Position numbers and translations under genes: made by a program
Assembly (NCBI GenBank): GCA_040222875.1
Contig: JAVKCG010000009.1
Location: 1-64,000, forward strand
From: JAJCYL01 sp040222875
Lineage (GTDB): Bacteria > Bacteroidota > Bacteroidia > Cytophagales > Cyclobacteriaceae
Length of the DNA: 64,000 bases
Reading direction: 5' to 3'
The notes under the pieces: model-generated
Told to the model about the DNA's origin: nothing
What the model saw: the letters and a program-made list of their open reading frames with translations, nothing else
The model's database searches: none
In this document: piece by piece, positions 54,049 through 63,837 of the stretch
How the letters are laid out: the number at the start of each line of letters is the position of its first letter
Position numbering within the stretch: position 1 is the stretch's first letter

Positions 54049-54663
54049 TTAAGACTTCGGAAAGCCATCACTTGCCATCACTTCTTTGATTTGGTCGGTA
54101 TGCCTTGTCACATGACCTGACATAAACAGGATCACCTGGTAGGCGTCAACTTTACCAAATGGGAAATCGAAATAACGGTTTCTCAAATCCTGATCAGTGT
54201 TTTTTACGAAGTCAAGGTTTGACTTTCGCTTTTCTTTGAAGGCAGCCAACGTCGCATTATAGTCGCCAAATTTACCTGAAGGCTCAAACTCCTCTCGGGT
54301 TTTTACTTTTTGCTCACGACTGGTAATCATGCCAACCAATTGGTCATCGGTCATGCCCACCTCGCTCCTCATTGATGGGTCGGGGTCATTTTCAAGGGTC
54401 ATCTGAACAATACCAAAAATGTTGTTTTCTGAGATGGTCAGGTGCTCAACACACTCGGCAACTGACCAGCTTTCAGCATCAGGTTTGTAATTCAACTGAG
54501 CGTCTGAAAGGCCTTTTACAGTTGCCAAAAGTTCCTTTTGGGTCATTTTTAAATGATCCTGTGCTTTTTGCCTTTCCTCTTTAGTTAATTGTGTTTGGGC
54601 AAAAGAGGCAGTACTTGCCAGCATAAATACCAGGCAAATAATCGGGTTTAGGGTTTTTCTCAT
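54049..54663 (-). CDS. Secreted DinB-superfamily protein
   Basis: 204 residues with a signal peptide (IICLVFMLASTASFAQ). The DinB bundle shows YKPDAESWSVAECVEHLTIS with the first ligand histidine and LFMSGHVTRHTDQIKEVM with the second and third. A periplasmic DinB protein is unusual enough to note, but common in Bacteroidota. Metal-dependent activity on unknown substrates. A strong terminator follows. Confidence 0.9.
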   Translation of the reverse strand: MRKTLNPIICLVFMLASTASFAQTQLTKEERQKAQDHLKMTQKELLATVKGLSDAQLNYKPDAESWSVAECVEHLTISENNIFGIVQMTLENDPDPSMRSEVGMTDDQLVGMITSREQKVKTREEFEPSGKFGDYNATLAAFKEKRKSNLDFVKNTDQDLRNRYFDFPFGKVDAYQVILFMSGHVTRHTDQIKEVMASDGFPKS

Positions 54664-54748
54664 AATTGTTTTCGTTTGTGATTGTGACGACTAAGGTCGG
54701 CTTTTACGGACAATTGCAAATACAATTATCATGAGATTGTGACATCTG

Positions 54749-55723
54749 TCATTTAGACTGCACCTTGGCTTGAATGTCTTTGATGATCATATCAGCATGA
54801 ACCCGGGAGTTTTCAATAAACCATTTGTTGGTTTTAAGGCCACCACAGATTACCCCAGCCAGGTAAACATGTGGCATATTGGTTTCCATGGTTTCAGAAT
54901 TGTACTCTGGTGTGAGTAGGGGATCAGTTCCGATTTTGATACCAATATCCTTTAAAAACTCGAAGTTTGGCTGATATCCGGTCATCGCCAGCACAAAATC
55001 ATTTGGTAGTGTGAGATCACCATCAGGTGTGGAAACGTCAATCTCAAATTGGCGTATCTCAGTTATTCGGGAATTGAAGTGTGCTTTAATTGAGCCTTCA
55101 GCGATCCTATTTTCAATATCAGGTTTTACCCAATATTTTACACTCTCCTTGAGCCCTGACTCCCTAATCACAATGGTTACTTCAGCTCCTTTTCGGTACG
55201 TTTCAAGGGCAACATCAACTGCGGAGTTGGCTGCACCTACTACCGCTATCTTCATTCCGAAATAGGGGTGAGGTTCATCGTAGTAATGCCTGACCTTCTC
55301 AAGTTCTTCGCCTGTCACATTGAGCAAGTATGGCAGGTCGTAAAAACCGGTGGCAATTATGATTGATTTAGAATTATAGCGATTTCTTGAAGTCTTTACT
55401 TCGTAAAAGGATTCATTTCGATTAACGCTCTCAACACTTTCATACAGTTTCGTTTTCAGTTCCCAAGATGATGCGACCCTTCTGTAGTACTCCAGTGCCT
55501 CTGATCTATTTGGCTTGGGCCCATGACTAATGAACGGGACGCCACCAATTTCAAGCCGGTCAGAAGTTGAAAAGAAGGTCATGTTATAAGGATAGTTGTA
55601 GAGCGAATTAACAAGGCATCCTTTGTCAACTATCGCATAATTCAATCCGGCTTTTTTAGCTTCAATTCCACAGGCAAGACCTATCGGCCCTGCGCCAATT
55701 ATCAATACATCAAATTTCTCCAT
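54749..55723 (-). CDS. ypdA: YpdA-family bacillithiol disulfide reductase-like flavoprotein
   Basis: 324 residues. The FAD loop is VLIIGAGPIGLACGIEAKKA, followed by NYPYNMTFFSTSDRLEIGGV, a diagnostic YpdA segment, and a second dinucleotide motif VVGAANSAVD. There is no CxxC, as expected for YpdA, which uses NADPH to reduce bacillithiol disulfide. This suggests the organism makes bacillithiol, though the synthesis genes are not in the window. It is divergent from the gamma-glutamylcyclotransferase gene. Confidence 0.93.
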   Translation of the reverse strand: MEKFDVLIIGAGPIGLACGIEAKKAGLNYAIVDKGCLVNSLYNYPYNMTFFSTSDRLEIGGVPFISHGPKPNRSEALEYYRRVASSWELKTKLYESVESVNRNESFYEVKTSRNRYNSKSIIIATGFYDLPYLLNVTGEELEKVRHYYDEPHPYFGMKIAVVGAANSAVDVALETYRKGAEVTIVIRESGLKESVKYWVKPDIENRIAEGSIKAHFNSRITEIRQFEIDVSTPDGDLTLPNDFVLAMTGYQPNFEFLKDIGIKIGTDPLLTPEYNSETMETNMPHVYLAGVICGGLKTNKWFIENSRVHADMIIKDIQAKVQSK

Positions 55724-55742
55724 CCCAATTATTAATAAAGCG

Positions 55743-55750
55743 CAAAAGTA
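55743..55750 (-). promoter_or_regulatory. Possible -7 box of ypdA
   Basis: The minus strand reads TACTTTTG, matching TAnnTTTG, 19 bases before the ypdA ATG. No TTTG at the right distance upstream was found. Confidence 0.35.
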
Positions 55751-55797
55751 CTTTGATAATTGGGATAACTAATTGTGATCATTCATTTTTGAAAGCT

Positions 55798-56178
55798 GTG
55801 AGCCAAGATCAATACTTGTTTGTTTATGGAACCCTAAAACGGGAATTTGGCAATAGAAGGGCGGCCGTATTGTTGCATAAGTCGGCCGTTTTCATTGCGG
55901 AAGCAAAAGTACCTGGAAGGTTATTTGATTTTGGAAACTATCCGGGAGCAGTGCTGGAAAACTCAGGCGACCGTTGGATATCGGGAGAGGTTTTTCAGCT
56001 AATCGATCCAGAAAGGACTTTTTATAGTCTTGATAAATATGAGGGTGCAGGTTATGACAGGGTCTGGGTTTCGGTGAATGTGGCCAATGGGTTAATTGAT
56101 TGCTGGATTTATGTTTACAATGGCCCCACTAACGACCTACGCATGATTAAAAATGGCACCTTCACATTAAGAGAATGA
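55798..56178 (+). CDS. Gamma-glutamylcyclotransferase-like protein
   Basis: 126 residues from the GTG at 55798; a longer frame from a TTG at 55753 would add residues unlike the family. LFVYGTLKREFGNRRA is the GGCT glycine/threonine loop, and VPGRLFDFGNYPGAVLENSG is the next conserved part. The fold cyclises gamma-glutamyl amines or is only binding. The gene lies divergent from ypdA and ends ten bases before the convergent hypothetical gene. Confidence 0.88.
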   Translation: MSQDQYLFVYGTLKREFGNRRAAVLLHKSAVFIAEAKVPGRLFDFGNYPGAVLENSGDRWISGEVFQLIDPERTFYSLDKYEGAGYDRVWVSVNVANGLIDCWIYVYNGPTNDLRMIKNGTFTLRE

Positions 56179-56187
56179 TTGGGATCA

Positions 56188-56991
56188 CTACCTGGGCTTT
56201 TTCAGTCTCTGGATAATCTCGTAAACATCCTCCTGTAGAATGTTGAGCGCCGAATATATGCCTGAATACTCCTTTACTTTGCTCTCTATTACTTGAGGCT
56301 TAAAATCGTCATCCCAGGTGATTTGGCTTATCACCTTAAATAAATTCTCTTTGAATTCTTCTTCGTGGGCTTTCCTTATGACCAATTGTGACTCCAATTT
56401 TTTGCAGACTTGCATTAATTGAGCCCTGTTAAGGCCCTGGTATTCGTTCACTCTTTCAACAAGCATTCCGCTGCTAGCTATAGGATTATCTTCGATAATG
56501 GTATTAAAAGCATCTTCAATAGAATTAACGATTGTTGTGTGTCTTGCTCTTTCAGGAAAAAAGGTGTGGTAAATTTTAAAGTACCCTCTGATTCTGGGGT
56601 TAATTTTATAGAAAAAGTGGCCTAGCCTGGGTTTTAGTTCCTCATAAAGCATCCTGATTTCTCTTCTTGCTTTCCAGGAAGCCTTATTGGCATTGCTTGC
56701 ATCAATTACCAGCGGCAGCTCTAAATTGTCGGTAGCATCCAGAACATCTCTCAATATTGTTGCAATGGATTTAACAGCATTTGACCTTGCTGAACCGTTA
56801 ATTTTTAGAAAAATGAAACTATCATTTACGAGTGCAGCTTTTATTTTAAACTCAATTTCTTCTACCGTCCAGTTGGGCTTACTCTTCCAGTTTAAATTTT
56901 GAAGTGCAGGGTTTTCGAATCCAAAAATTATCTCGCTGAAGAGGGTCACTGAATCAGCAAGTGGTTCTTGCAAAATGGGAGGCTGGGACAT
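56188..56991 (-). CDS. Hypothetical protein, unknown
   Basis: 267 residues from the ATG at 56991; a GTG at 57048 would add 19 residues and is an alternative. There is no signal peptide or membrane segment. A central part (LPLVIDASNANKASWKARRE) has a STAS-like feel, with a strand ending in Asp-Ala-Ser, and the C-terminus is helical. No family was recognised. It converges on the gamma-glutamylcyclotransferase gene. Confidence 0.6.
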   Translation of the reverse strand: MSQPPILQEPLADSVTLFSEIIFGFENPALQNLNWKSKPNWTVEEIEFKIKAALVNDSFIFLKINGSARSNAVKSIATILRDVLDATDNLELPLVIDASNANKASWKARREIRMLYEELKPRLGHFFYKINPRIRGYFKIYHTFFPERARHTTIVNSIEDAFNTIIEDNPIASSGMLVERVNEYQGLNRAQLMQVCKKLESQLVIRKAHEEEFKENLFKVISQITWDDDFKPQVIESKVKEYSGIYSALNILQEDVYEIIQRLKKPR

Positions 56992-57104
56992 AAACAACGT
57001 ATTTAAAAGTACCCCAAAACCATTATTAAACAAACCCAAGTTTTTCACTGGTTATGCACATCAACTTTGATAATTTGCCGTCTTGTTAATATCAATAACC
57101 CTCG

Positions 57105-57575
57105 ATGCAAGAAGCTAAACCTTTGAACCATGTGGCCAAGTTCCACAGAACTTTTCAACACCCTATTCTGGAAAATCCCGAGATACCATCTGAACAAAGA
57201 TGCAGGCTCAGGGTCAATTTAATCGCTGAAGAACTGAAAGAGCTAGAAGAAGCCATTGCCGATAAAGATATTGTAGAGATCGCTGACGCTCTATGCGACA
57301 TTCAATACGTACTTTCAGGGGCCATTTTGGAGTTTGGAATGGGCGAAAAGTTTAGTACACTTTTCGATGAAGTGCAACGCTCTAATATGAGCAAAGCTTG
57401 TGATACAGTTGAAGATGCTGAGGCCACAATTGAGCATTATAAGAAGAAAGATGGAAGTGAATGTTTTTATGAAGAGAAGGACGGTAAGTACCTTGTTTAT
57501 CGTAGGGATGATATGAAGACGATGAAATCAATCAATTACTCTCCGGCGGATTTAAAGTCGATTATAGAACAGTAG
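57105..57575 (+). CDS. MazG-like nucleotide pyrophosphohydrolase
   Basis: 156 residues. The all-alpha NTP pyrophosphohydrolase motif is EELKELEEAIADKDIVEIAD followed by ALCDIQYVLSG, with the E-x-x-E-L-x-E and D-x-x-D metal ligands. It resembles the phage and bacterial HisE/MazG-like proteins of the DR2231 type. It should hydrolyse a nucleoside triphosphate to monophosphate and pyrophosphate, clearing damaged nucleotides, but the substrate is uncertain. It stands alone and converges on the hydrolase gene with a nine-base gap. Confidence 0.88.
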   Translation: MQEAKPLNHVAKFHRTFQHPILENPEIPSEQRCRLRVNLIAEELKELEEAIADKDIVEIADALCDIQYVLSGAILEFGMGEKFSTLFDEVQRSNMSKACDTVEDAEATIEHYKKKDGSECFYEEKDGKYLVYRRDDMKTMKSINYSPADLKSIIEQ

Positions 57576-57584
57576 GGGATAGCA

Positions 57585-58220
57585 TTATAATATACTCTTC
57601 ATCCAAAGTTGTGTTTGATCAGCAAGCTGTCTTGTCATCGAGAGTTGATCAATTCCTAACTTTTTTGGCATTTTAAATGAGTGATCAGCACTCTGGAATG
57701 TTTTGAGTGTGGCCTTCGATCCCAGTTCATCATTCACCTCAGAGATCAGATCGATATTGGCCAGCTTATCTCCAGTACCTTGTAGAAAAAGCATTGGAAT
57801 CCCCACATCTGCCAAATGTGAGGCTCTGTCTTTTGAATCACGGCCTGGGGCATGAAGCGGAAATCCGAAAAACACCAGACCCTTCACAGTTTGGATTGCA
57901 TTGTCTGCAGCACAATGAGACGCCATTCGGCCGCCATAAGATTTTCCGCCAACAAAGAGTGGCTGATTGGAACCTTCAAGTTCTTTCACTGCATCAATAA
58001 TTGCTTGCTGGTTTTCTTTTGGAGAGCCCGGCACCCTTTTGCCTCTTTCGATATATGGGAAGTTGAACCTAAAAACATTGATACCAGAAAGTGCCAATTG
58101 TTCGGCAAGGTTGGTCATAAAAGGGTGTTCCATTCCAGCCCCGGCCCCATGTGTTAAAATAATGGAGGCAAAAGATTTATCAGCCTTATTCCAAATGCCG
58201 TTAAGTTTGGATTCGCTCAT
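57585..58220 (-). CDS. Alpha/beta hydrolase, TEX30/KANL3-like
   Basis: 211 residues. The start SIILTHGAGAGMEHPFM holds the oxyanion loop, GGKSYGGRMASH the nucleophile serine in GxSxGG form, and QSADHSF the catalytic histidine. This small alpha/beta hydrolase family is similar to TEX30. The substrate is unknown. Its ATG overlaps the stop of the acetoacetyl-CoA synthetase by four bases, so it is the third gene of a coupled operon. Confidence 0.9.
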   Translation of the reverse strand: MSESKLNGIWNKADKSFASIILTHGAGAGMEHPFMTNLAEQLALSGINVFRFNFPYIERGKRVPGSPKENQQAIIDAVKELEGSNQPLFVGGKSYGGRMASHCAADNAIQTVKGLVFFGFPLHAPGRDSKDRASHLADVGIPMLFLQGTGDKLANIDLISEVNDELGSKATLKTFQSADHSFKMPKKLGIDQLSMTRQLADQTQLWMKSIL

Positions 58221-60175
58221 AAGTACGCTTGTTTGAATTCTTCCCGGTAATTTAAGAAATATTCGATGGCATCAGGGTTGCGAATTGCATCCTTGTTCAC
58301 CCCCGAGTTCATGCCCATAAGGATTTTTTTTATTGGCACCTCCATTTTTTTGCCACTTAAGGTATACGGAATATCAGGCACTGACATAATGAAATCGGGT
58401 ACATGTCTGGGTGACCCCTGTTCTTTAAGCTCTTTTTTTATTCTGGTGGTTAATTCATTAGTCAGACCTTCTTTTTTAGTGACAACAAACAGGGGCATCA
58501 CATCATCACCGTTTGATTTCTCAATATTAAGTATGAGACTATCCGATAGCTCAGTAATACCATCAAGAATACTATAGATTTCCGCAGTCCCGATTCTTAC
58601 ACCTTTTCTGTTTAAAGTTGCATCCGATCTGCCATAAATGATCAGAGACCCATTTTTCTTAATTTCTATCCAGTCTCCGTGGCACCATTTATCTGGATAT
58701 TTATCAAAATAACTGGATTTATACCGTTCCATTCCAGGGTCATCCCAAAAGAAGACTGGCATTGAGGGCATGGGCTGATTAATTACCATCTCGCCCAGCG
58801 CTTCAGTTGTGGCCTCACCTTCATCATTATAAGCCTCCAAATCACATCCTAATGCCCTACACTGAATTTGGCCTTCATAAACTGGTTCGTACGGACATCC
58901 TCCCACAAAAGCGGTACAGACATCGGTGCCCCCACTCATTGATGTTAGCCAAATATTTTTGGAGATTTTGGTGTAAACCCAGTCGAACGCTTCAGGCGGG
59001 AGCGGAGCCCCAGTTGAACCAATCGATCTAAGGTTTAAAAGATTGTGTTCTTTTCCTGGCTCCAGATTTTTTTTCATACAAGCCACTAAATATGGGGCAC
59101 TCGTACCAAAATGATGAATCGGAAGCTCAGCCGTCAATTTCCATAAAATATTGAGGTCAGGGTATCCCGGGCTTCCATCATACAAAACAGGTGTGGCGCC
59201 AACCAGCATACTGGCCTGAAGAAAATTCCACATCATCCATCCTGTAGTTGTGAACCAAAAAAAGTTTTCGCCCTCTTTCACATCATTGTGAAAGGCCATA
59301 TACTTTAAGTGCTCTATCAATACGCCACCATGTGAGTGGGTAATGGCTTTTGGTTTTCCTGTTGTTCCTGAGGAATACAAAACCCAAATTGGATGATTGA
59401 AGGGAACTGGTGTAAATTGAACATTAACCTCATTAAAGTCACTGATGATCTCCTCCCAATTGTCATAACCGGCGTCCATTTCAGTACTGATATTCGGTAC
59501 TATCACAACATGCTCAGCCTCAGGGAGTGCTTCATTTATTGATGAAACTTCAGCTAACCGCTGAAAAGTTTTGCCACCATAATTATAGCCGTCAGTCGCA
59601 ATTAGCAATTTAGGCTTGATCTGTTGGAACCTATCGATTACAGTATTTACACCGAAGTCAGGGGAGCAACATGACCAAACGGCGCCGATTGAGTTAACCG
59701 CGAGAAATGCAATTATTGCCTCAGGAATATTTGGTAAGTATGCCGCAACACAATCTCCTTTTTTTATCCCGATTTTAACTAGATAGCGCTGAAATGCAGC
59801 AACTTTTTTTTCAAGGGCAGCCCAACTGATCTGGGAAACGCCATTAGCTTCAGTTGCGAAAATCAACGCTGGCCGATTGTTGCTCTTATGCCTAAAAATA
59901 TGTTCTGCGTAGTTGAGGGTTGCACCTGTGAACCACTGCGTTCCAGGCATTTTCCCTTCAATAATTTTGGAGTAAGGGCTGTGGCATTTGATGTCGAAAT
60001 ATTGCCAGACAGCTTCCCAGAAAGCTGATGTATCTGTGATTGACCAGCTCCTGATATCTTCATAAGAACTGAATGATAGACCCTTTTCTACGGAGAGCCA
60101 TTTCTCAAACTTTTTGAGGTTTGAATTATTAATGAAGGTATTACTGGGTGTCCACAAGGCTTTCATTTCGCTCAT
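58217..60175 (-). CDS. Acetoacetyl-CoA synthetase
   Basis: 652 residues, full length for AACS. The acetyl-CoA-synthetase-like family motifs are LYSSGTTGKPKAITHSHGG (about 265-283), MSGGTDVCTAFVGGCPYEPV, WCHGDWIEI, RSDATLNRKGVRIGTAEIY and the catalytic lysine near TLSGKKMEVPIKKIL. MSGGTDVC is typical of acetoacetate-CoA ligases. It activates acetoacetate, which tyrosine breakdown (fahA at 25909) would supply. It is in an operon with a flavin reductase family gene upstream (ATGA overlap) and the hydrolase downstream (ATGA overlap). Confidence 0.95.
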   Translation of the reverse strand: MSEMKALWTPSNTFINNSNLKKFEKWLSVEKGLSFSSYEDIRSWSITDTSAFWEAVWQYFDIKCHSPYSKIIEGKMPGTQWFTGATLNYAEHIFRHKSNNRPALIFATEANGVSQISWAALEKKVAAFQRYLVKIGIKKGDCVAAYLPNIPEAIIAFLAVNSIGAVWSCCSPDFGVNTVIDRFQQIKPKLLIATDGYNYGGKTFQRLAEVSSINEALPEAEHVVIVPNISTEMDAGYDNWEEIISDFNEVNVQFTPVPFNHPIWVLYSSGTTGKPKAITHSHGGVLIEHLKYMAFHNDVKEGENFFWFTTTGWMMWNFLQASMLVGATPVLYDGSPGYPDLNILWKLTAELPIHHFGTSAPYLVACMKKNLEPGKEHNLLNLRSIGSTGAPLPPEAFDWVYTKISKNIWLTSMSGGTDVCTAFVGGCPYEPVYEGQIQCRALGCDLEAYNDEGEATTEALGEMVINQPMPSMPVFFWDDPGMERYKSSYFDKYPDKWCHGDWIEIKKNGSLIIYGRSDATLNRKGVRIGTAEIYSILDGITELSDSLILNIEKSNGDDVMPLFVVTKKEGLTNELTTRIKKELKEQGSPRHVPDFIMSVPDIPYTLSGKKMEVPIKKILMGMNSGVNKDAIRNPDAIEYFLNYREEFKQAYL

Positions 60176-61077
60176 AGCTGTGATTCTGTATAAATCAACA
60201 TTTCAATTGCTGTTTGAGTATCGCCTGAGTCCAGGTGCTTTTTCGCAATCCGGTGGGCATGGTCGATAAATTTCAAGGGATCAGTGTTAAGAGATTTGAT
60301 TTCGTCAATGGTATTTTGGATTGAGTTAGGAATTGATTCAAGCTCTGGGAGAACTTCCAAATTGCCCAACCTTCCGAGATTATTGCCTGTCAACACAGTA
60401 CTTTGCCTAATGCCATCAGGTAATTGATCTATTCCGATACCCCTGGTTGTAAGGGGCTTAGGTATTTCGAATAATGATTCTCCGGAAGCCCTTGTATACC
60501 AACTGCCACCCATTCTGCCAACTAAATCAAGTTTAGTAGTATCTAGTCCCGAATTTGAATCCAGGTAACCAGCTTGGATATGCACTTTGACGATCTTGCA
60601 GATTACCAGATTACCAGCTCCACCTTCGCTACCGAGTTCGATCACCCGGTCCACCTTGCATTCAAAAGCCACAGGAGATTCAGCGACACGGGGTGGCTTT
60701 ACCAAATCAGAACCAATTTCAGTTAAACCTGATTTTATAAATTCGTTTACCCCTTTTTCATATTCGGTACTCGATAATGACATCTGTTCCACGATGGCAT
60801 AGTTCACAATGTTGATCACTACTTCCGGAACTTCTTTTACATTGTCATAAGTGTGTTTTGTTGTGTTGTCCCGGCCACGTCTGGCAGGTGAAAAGACAAG
60901 GATTGGTGGATTTGCACTAAAAGCATTGAAAAAACTGAATGGGCTCAAATTAATGTTTCCCTCTGAATCAACTGTGCTGGCAAAAGCAATCGGTCGTGGG
61001 GCAACTGCAGCCAGTAGATATTGGTGCATGGAACCAGTACTAATATTCTCAGGATCAAAACTTTTGTATTCATGCAT
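60172..61077 (-). CDS. Flavin reductase family protein (FMN-binding split barrel)
   Basis: 301 residues. The N-terminal half has the flavin reductase pattern YLLAAVAPRPIAFASTVDSE and LSPFSFFNAFSANPPILVFS, and EYEKGVNEFIKSGLTEI follows. The C-terminal 90 residues are helical and extra compared with the minimal 200-residue family. It binds FMN and reduces it, or is an oxidoreductase of unknown substrate. It is the first gene of the operon with acetoacetyl-CoA synthetase. Confidence 0.9.
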   Translation of the reverse strand: MHEYKSFDPENISTGSMHQYLLAAVAPRPIAFASTVDSEGNINLSPFSFFNAFSANPPILVFSPARRGRDNTTKHTYDNVKEVPEVVINIVNYAIVEQMSLSSTEYEKGVNEFIKSGLTEIGSDLVKPPRVAESPVAFECKVDRVIELGSEGGAGNLVICKIVKVHIQAGYLDSNSGLDTTKLDLVGRMGGSWYTRASGESLFEIPKPLTTRGIGIDQLPDGIRQSTVLTGNNLGRLGNLEVLPELESIPNSIQNTIDEIKSLNTDPLKFIDHAHRIAKKHLDSGDTQTAIEMLIYTESQL

Positions 61078-61215
61078 AATGGCAATTTATGATTAGATGG
61101 AAACTAACGTCATCAAGCAACCATAAAGATAATCTCGAAATTCTGCCAAACTTTGACCTAAAGAAATTAATGAAGAGCTAATTGCCTTTATATTTCAAAT
61201 AGTACTTGAAGGGGG

Positions 61216-63837
61216 TTAATCAAACACCTCATCCAGATTGGTGGCTATTCCAATCCTAATACCCCAATCGTTGTATTTGCCATCTACAAAAGAAGCAATT
61301 GCTTCAATGCGGAAGACTTTAAATATGTTATCCAGGCCATAGCCGGCCTCTGTGTAATTGTTGGAAGATGGGGTCCCCAGATAGTTGATGAAGAGGTTTT
61401 CCTTGATTCCTATTAACCTGAGGGCAGGAATTTGTGTGAACAGCAATTGCCTGAACTGGTCATGTAAATAGATAGTAACGTACTCATCACTTGTGCTATA
61501 TTGGTAATAGTCTAGCAGTCGAAAGCTTGCTGTTGGGTCGGTGGTAGCAAATGGTGTTTGATTGCCAGGGAAATGTTTGAAATCAACGAAGACTTCACTT
61601 TTGTTGAAAAATTTTCCTGCATTGAGTTTCACATCGAATTTGTTTCTGATGCCCCAATTAAAGCGATGGTGAAGGCCAAGCTCAAGTTGATCAAAGCTAA
61701 TGTCACTTGAGAGAACCTCAGATATCCCTTTTTTATAATTGAGCATAAATGTGGGGCTGCTGCCTTCTACAGGGTTTTTTCTGCCATTGTTCAAAGTATA
61801 CTTCTGCCAGGGAATCCATTCGACATTTAGGTTTAAAATGACGGCCTGGTGCTCACCAAAACGGGTATCCGCCAGCTCATTGTTAAATGGATTATTGTCC
61901 TCAAACGATTTTCCCTCGGCATTGAACCAAACATGATCGGAGTTGTTTTGAAGGCTTCTGCGGTTGGCCCACTCAATGCTGGATTCTAATAAGAACTTTT
62001 CGGTTACCTTCTCTGATTGGCTGATTTTAAGATAATCTTTCTCATAAAGCTTCACATAATTTTCTTCTAACAAAAGGGCGGTGAAGGTATTGACGATTTC
62101 ATGTATGGGCTCTTCTTCGTTGAGCTGATAGACATATTTGCCGCCTTCAATTTTTGCGAAACTCCGCTTCAATCGGTCACCATAAAAATAGTTTGTGTAA
62201 AACCTGCCAATCACCTTTTTCCTCGCAAAGGAGTAGCGGACCATTGGGCCATAAACCAGCCTTCTATTGGAATCTAGTGAACTTCTGAATTGAAAGTCAT
62301 AATAAAAGTTGTAACCTTCTACTGTGTTGTAGCGAACGGTTTCTAACGGTGCATTCAGGCGCAACCTCGTTTTATCTGAAATTTTAAAATTGTCCCCCAC
62401 AATAACATCGTAGAATTGAAATCCCTTTCGCTTTGCATTTTTGGTTGAATCTTTTTGTACCTCAATTTTCTCAACCCTGGTAAGGCTGTCCATTGTGAAA
62501 TAGCCCTTCCGCTCATAAGAGGTAAGGGGTACAGGACGGATTGAATTCCAGAACAGTGAATCGTTGTGGTATTCGGTTGTAGAATCAGAGATTATGGTGA
62601 CATCTGAAGTGATGTCTTCAACATCAAACTCTTCCAATTCTGCTTTTTCGTATTCCCTCATCAGCTTTCTCAGATCTTTTCTGGAAACCTCTTTTTGATT
62701 AGCCAGTTTTTCGAAAGTTTCATCGGTGGAGGTTTTTTCTTTTGTAATGGATGGTACTGGTTCTTCTTCCACTTTTTCATCGATCACGGTTACCTCAAAT
62801 TCCAGGTCGGGGTTTAAGGTGATCTCATAATCTTGCAAAGTGCCGAGGTAGTTGTATTCAAATTCGAAACCGAAAAAAGTACCAGTTACGTCCACTTTAT
62901 GGCTTATTGTAAGCCATGCCACGCCATCAATGGGTTGATAGCGCTGGTTGATTTGAAATTGTATGCCCAACTCAGTGGTTGACAAATTCAGGCTGTGGAT
63001 ACTCCAGTAATCATCAACTATATAAATGAAGCCATCAAATACATTTTCACCCCGGCTTCTTGGGGTCACTTTTATTTTGTTGATCAAATAGTCCGACTCC
63101 ATAAAATATCCCTGGTATTCAAATCTGTAGTAGGCAAATGCCTTTGGGGATAGGGGGGAGATAGCATTTTTTACCGTGGGCTCATAAAAACTCTCCGTTA
63201 TAATTTCAGCGGCTCCATTGTCGTTATCCTCTCCCTGTGAATGCACAGCAATGACTTTCTGCTCTATCCTGTCAGGGCGCTGAAATGTCAATTCACTTAC
63301 AGATTCAGAAGTGAACGACATGGTAGAGTCAATCCCTTCTTTGGCTATCTGTTTTCTTAGAAAAAAGGGCGAATCAATCAATCTGCCTGACCCCTTTACA
63401 TAGACTGTTGCTTTATATGAATCCAATTGCTGAGTGTGGTATTTGGCTTTGGCGATCGCTTTCCGCATAATCGTATATGACGGATCTTCCCGCCCTGCTC
63501 TAATCTCAATTTCTTTTAGGATTATTACCTGAGGTTTTAGGGTGATGTCCAGTTCAATTAACTCATTTTTCACCTCAACAAACTTTACCTGGCTTTCGAA
63601 TCCTGTGTATTGAAAAACGATATCATATTTTCCGTGGCCTAGCCGCAGTTCATAAAACCCCTCAATATTAGAAGCCGCACCTGTTTTTAGGTTACGGATA
63701 TAGACCGTTGCAAACGGCAACACTTCACCATCTGTTGATTTAATTATCCCTGAAACACTCGTTTGCTGTGCATATACGCAATGGAATGAGCAATTGAAAA
63801 CGAGTATGCTCAATACAAACAGGCGGATTAAATACAC
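61216..63837 (-). CDS. DUF5686/carboxypeptidase-regulatory-like outer-membrane protein
   Basis: 873 residues from a GTG at 63837, with signal peptide MYLIRLFVLSILVFNCSFHC and on. Residues about 25-110 form a CarboxypepD_reg-like domain (SVSGIIKSTDGEVLPFATVY, ASNIEGFYELRLGHGKYDIV). The rest is a DUF5686 barrel region rich in aromatic strands, ending DWGIRIGIATNLDEVFD. It resembles TonB-dependent-like outer-membrane proteins but without a plug, and its role is unknown. It is alone, with 138 bases to the flavin-reductase operon. Confidence 0.9.
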   Translation of the reverse strand: MYLIRLFVLSILVFNCSFHCVYAQQTSVSGIIKSTDGEVLPFATVYIRNLKTGAASNIEGFYELRLGHGKYDIVFQYTGFESQVKFVEVKNELIELDITLKPQVIILKEIEIRAGREDPSYTIMRKAIAKAKYHTQQLDSYKATVYVKGSGRLIDSPFFLRKQIAKEGIDSTMSFTSESVSELTFQRPDRIEQKVIAVHSQGEDNDNGAAEIITESFYEPTVKNAISPLSPKAFAYYRFEYQGYFMESDYLINKIKVTPRSRGENVFDGFIYIVDDYWSIHSLNLSTTELGIQFQINQRYQPIDGVAWLTISHKVDVTGTFFGFEFEYNYLGTLQDYEITLNPDLEFEVTVIDEKVEEEPVPSITKEKTSTDETFEKLANQKEVSRKDLRKLMREYEKAELEEFDVEDITSDVTIISDSTTEYHNDSLFWNSIRPVPLTSYERKGYFTMDSLTRVEKIEVQKDSTKNAKRKGFQFYDVIVGDNFKISDKTRLRLNAPLETVRYNTVEGYNFYYDFQFRSSLDSNRRLVYGPMVRYSFARKKVIGRFYTNYFYGDRLKRSFAKIEGGKYVYQLNEEEPIHEIVNTFTALLLEENYVKLYEKDYLKISQSEKVTEKFLLESSIEWANRRSLQNNSDHVWFNAEGKSFEDNNPFNNELADTRFGEHQAVILNLNVEWIPWQKYTLNNGRKNPVEGSSPTFMLNYKKGISEVLSSDISFDQLELGLHHRFNWGIRNKFDVKLNAGKFFNKSEVFVDFKHFPGNQTPFATTDPTASFRLLDYYQYSTSDEYVTIYLHDQFRQLLFTQIPALRLIGIKENLFINYLGTPSSNNYTEAGYGLDNIFKVFRIEAIASFVDGKYNDWGIRIGIATNLDEVFD

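Noticed and set aside
61100..61110. AAACTAACGT before the flavin-reductase operon, the same as half of the paaA operator
   Set aside because: Only one half-site is present; the other arm does not match, so a shared regulator cannot be supported.
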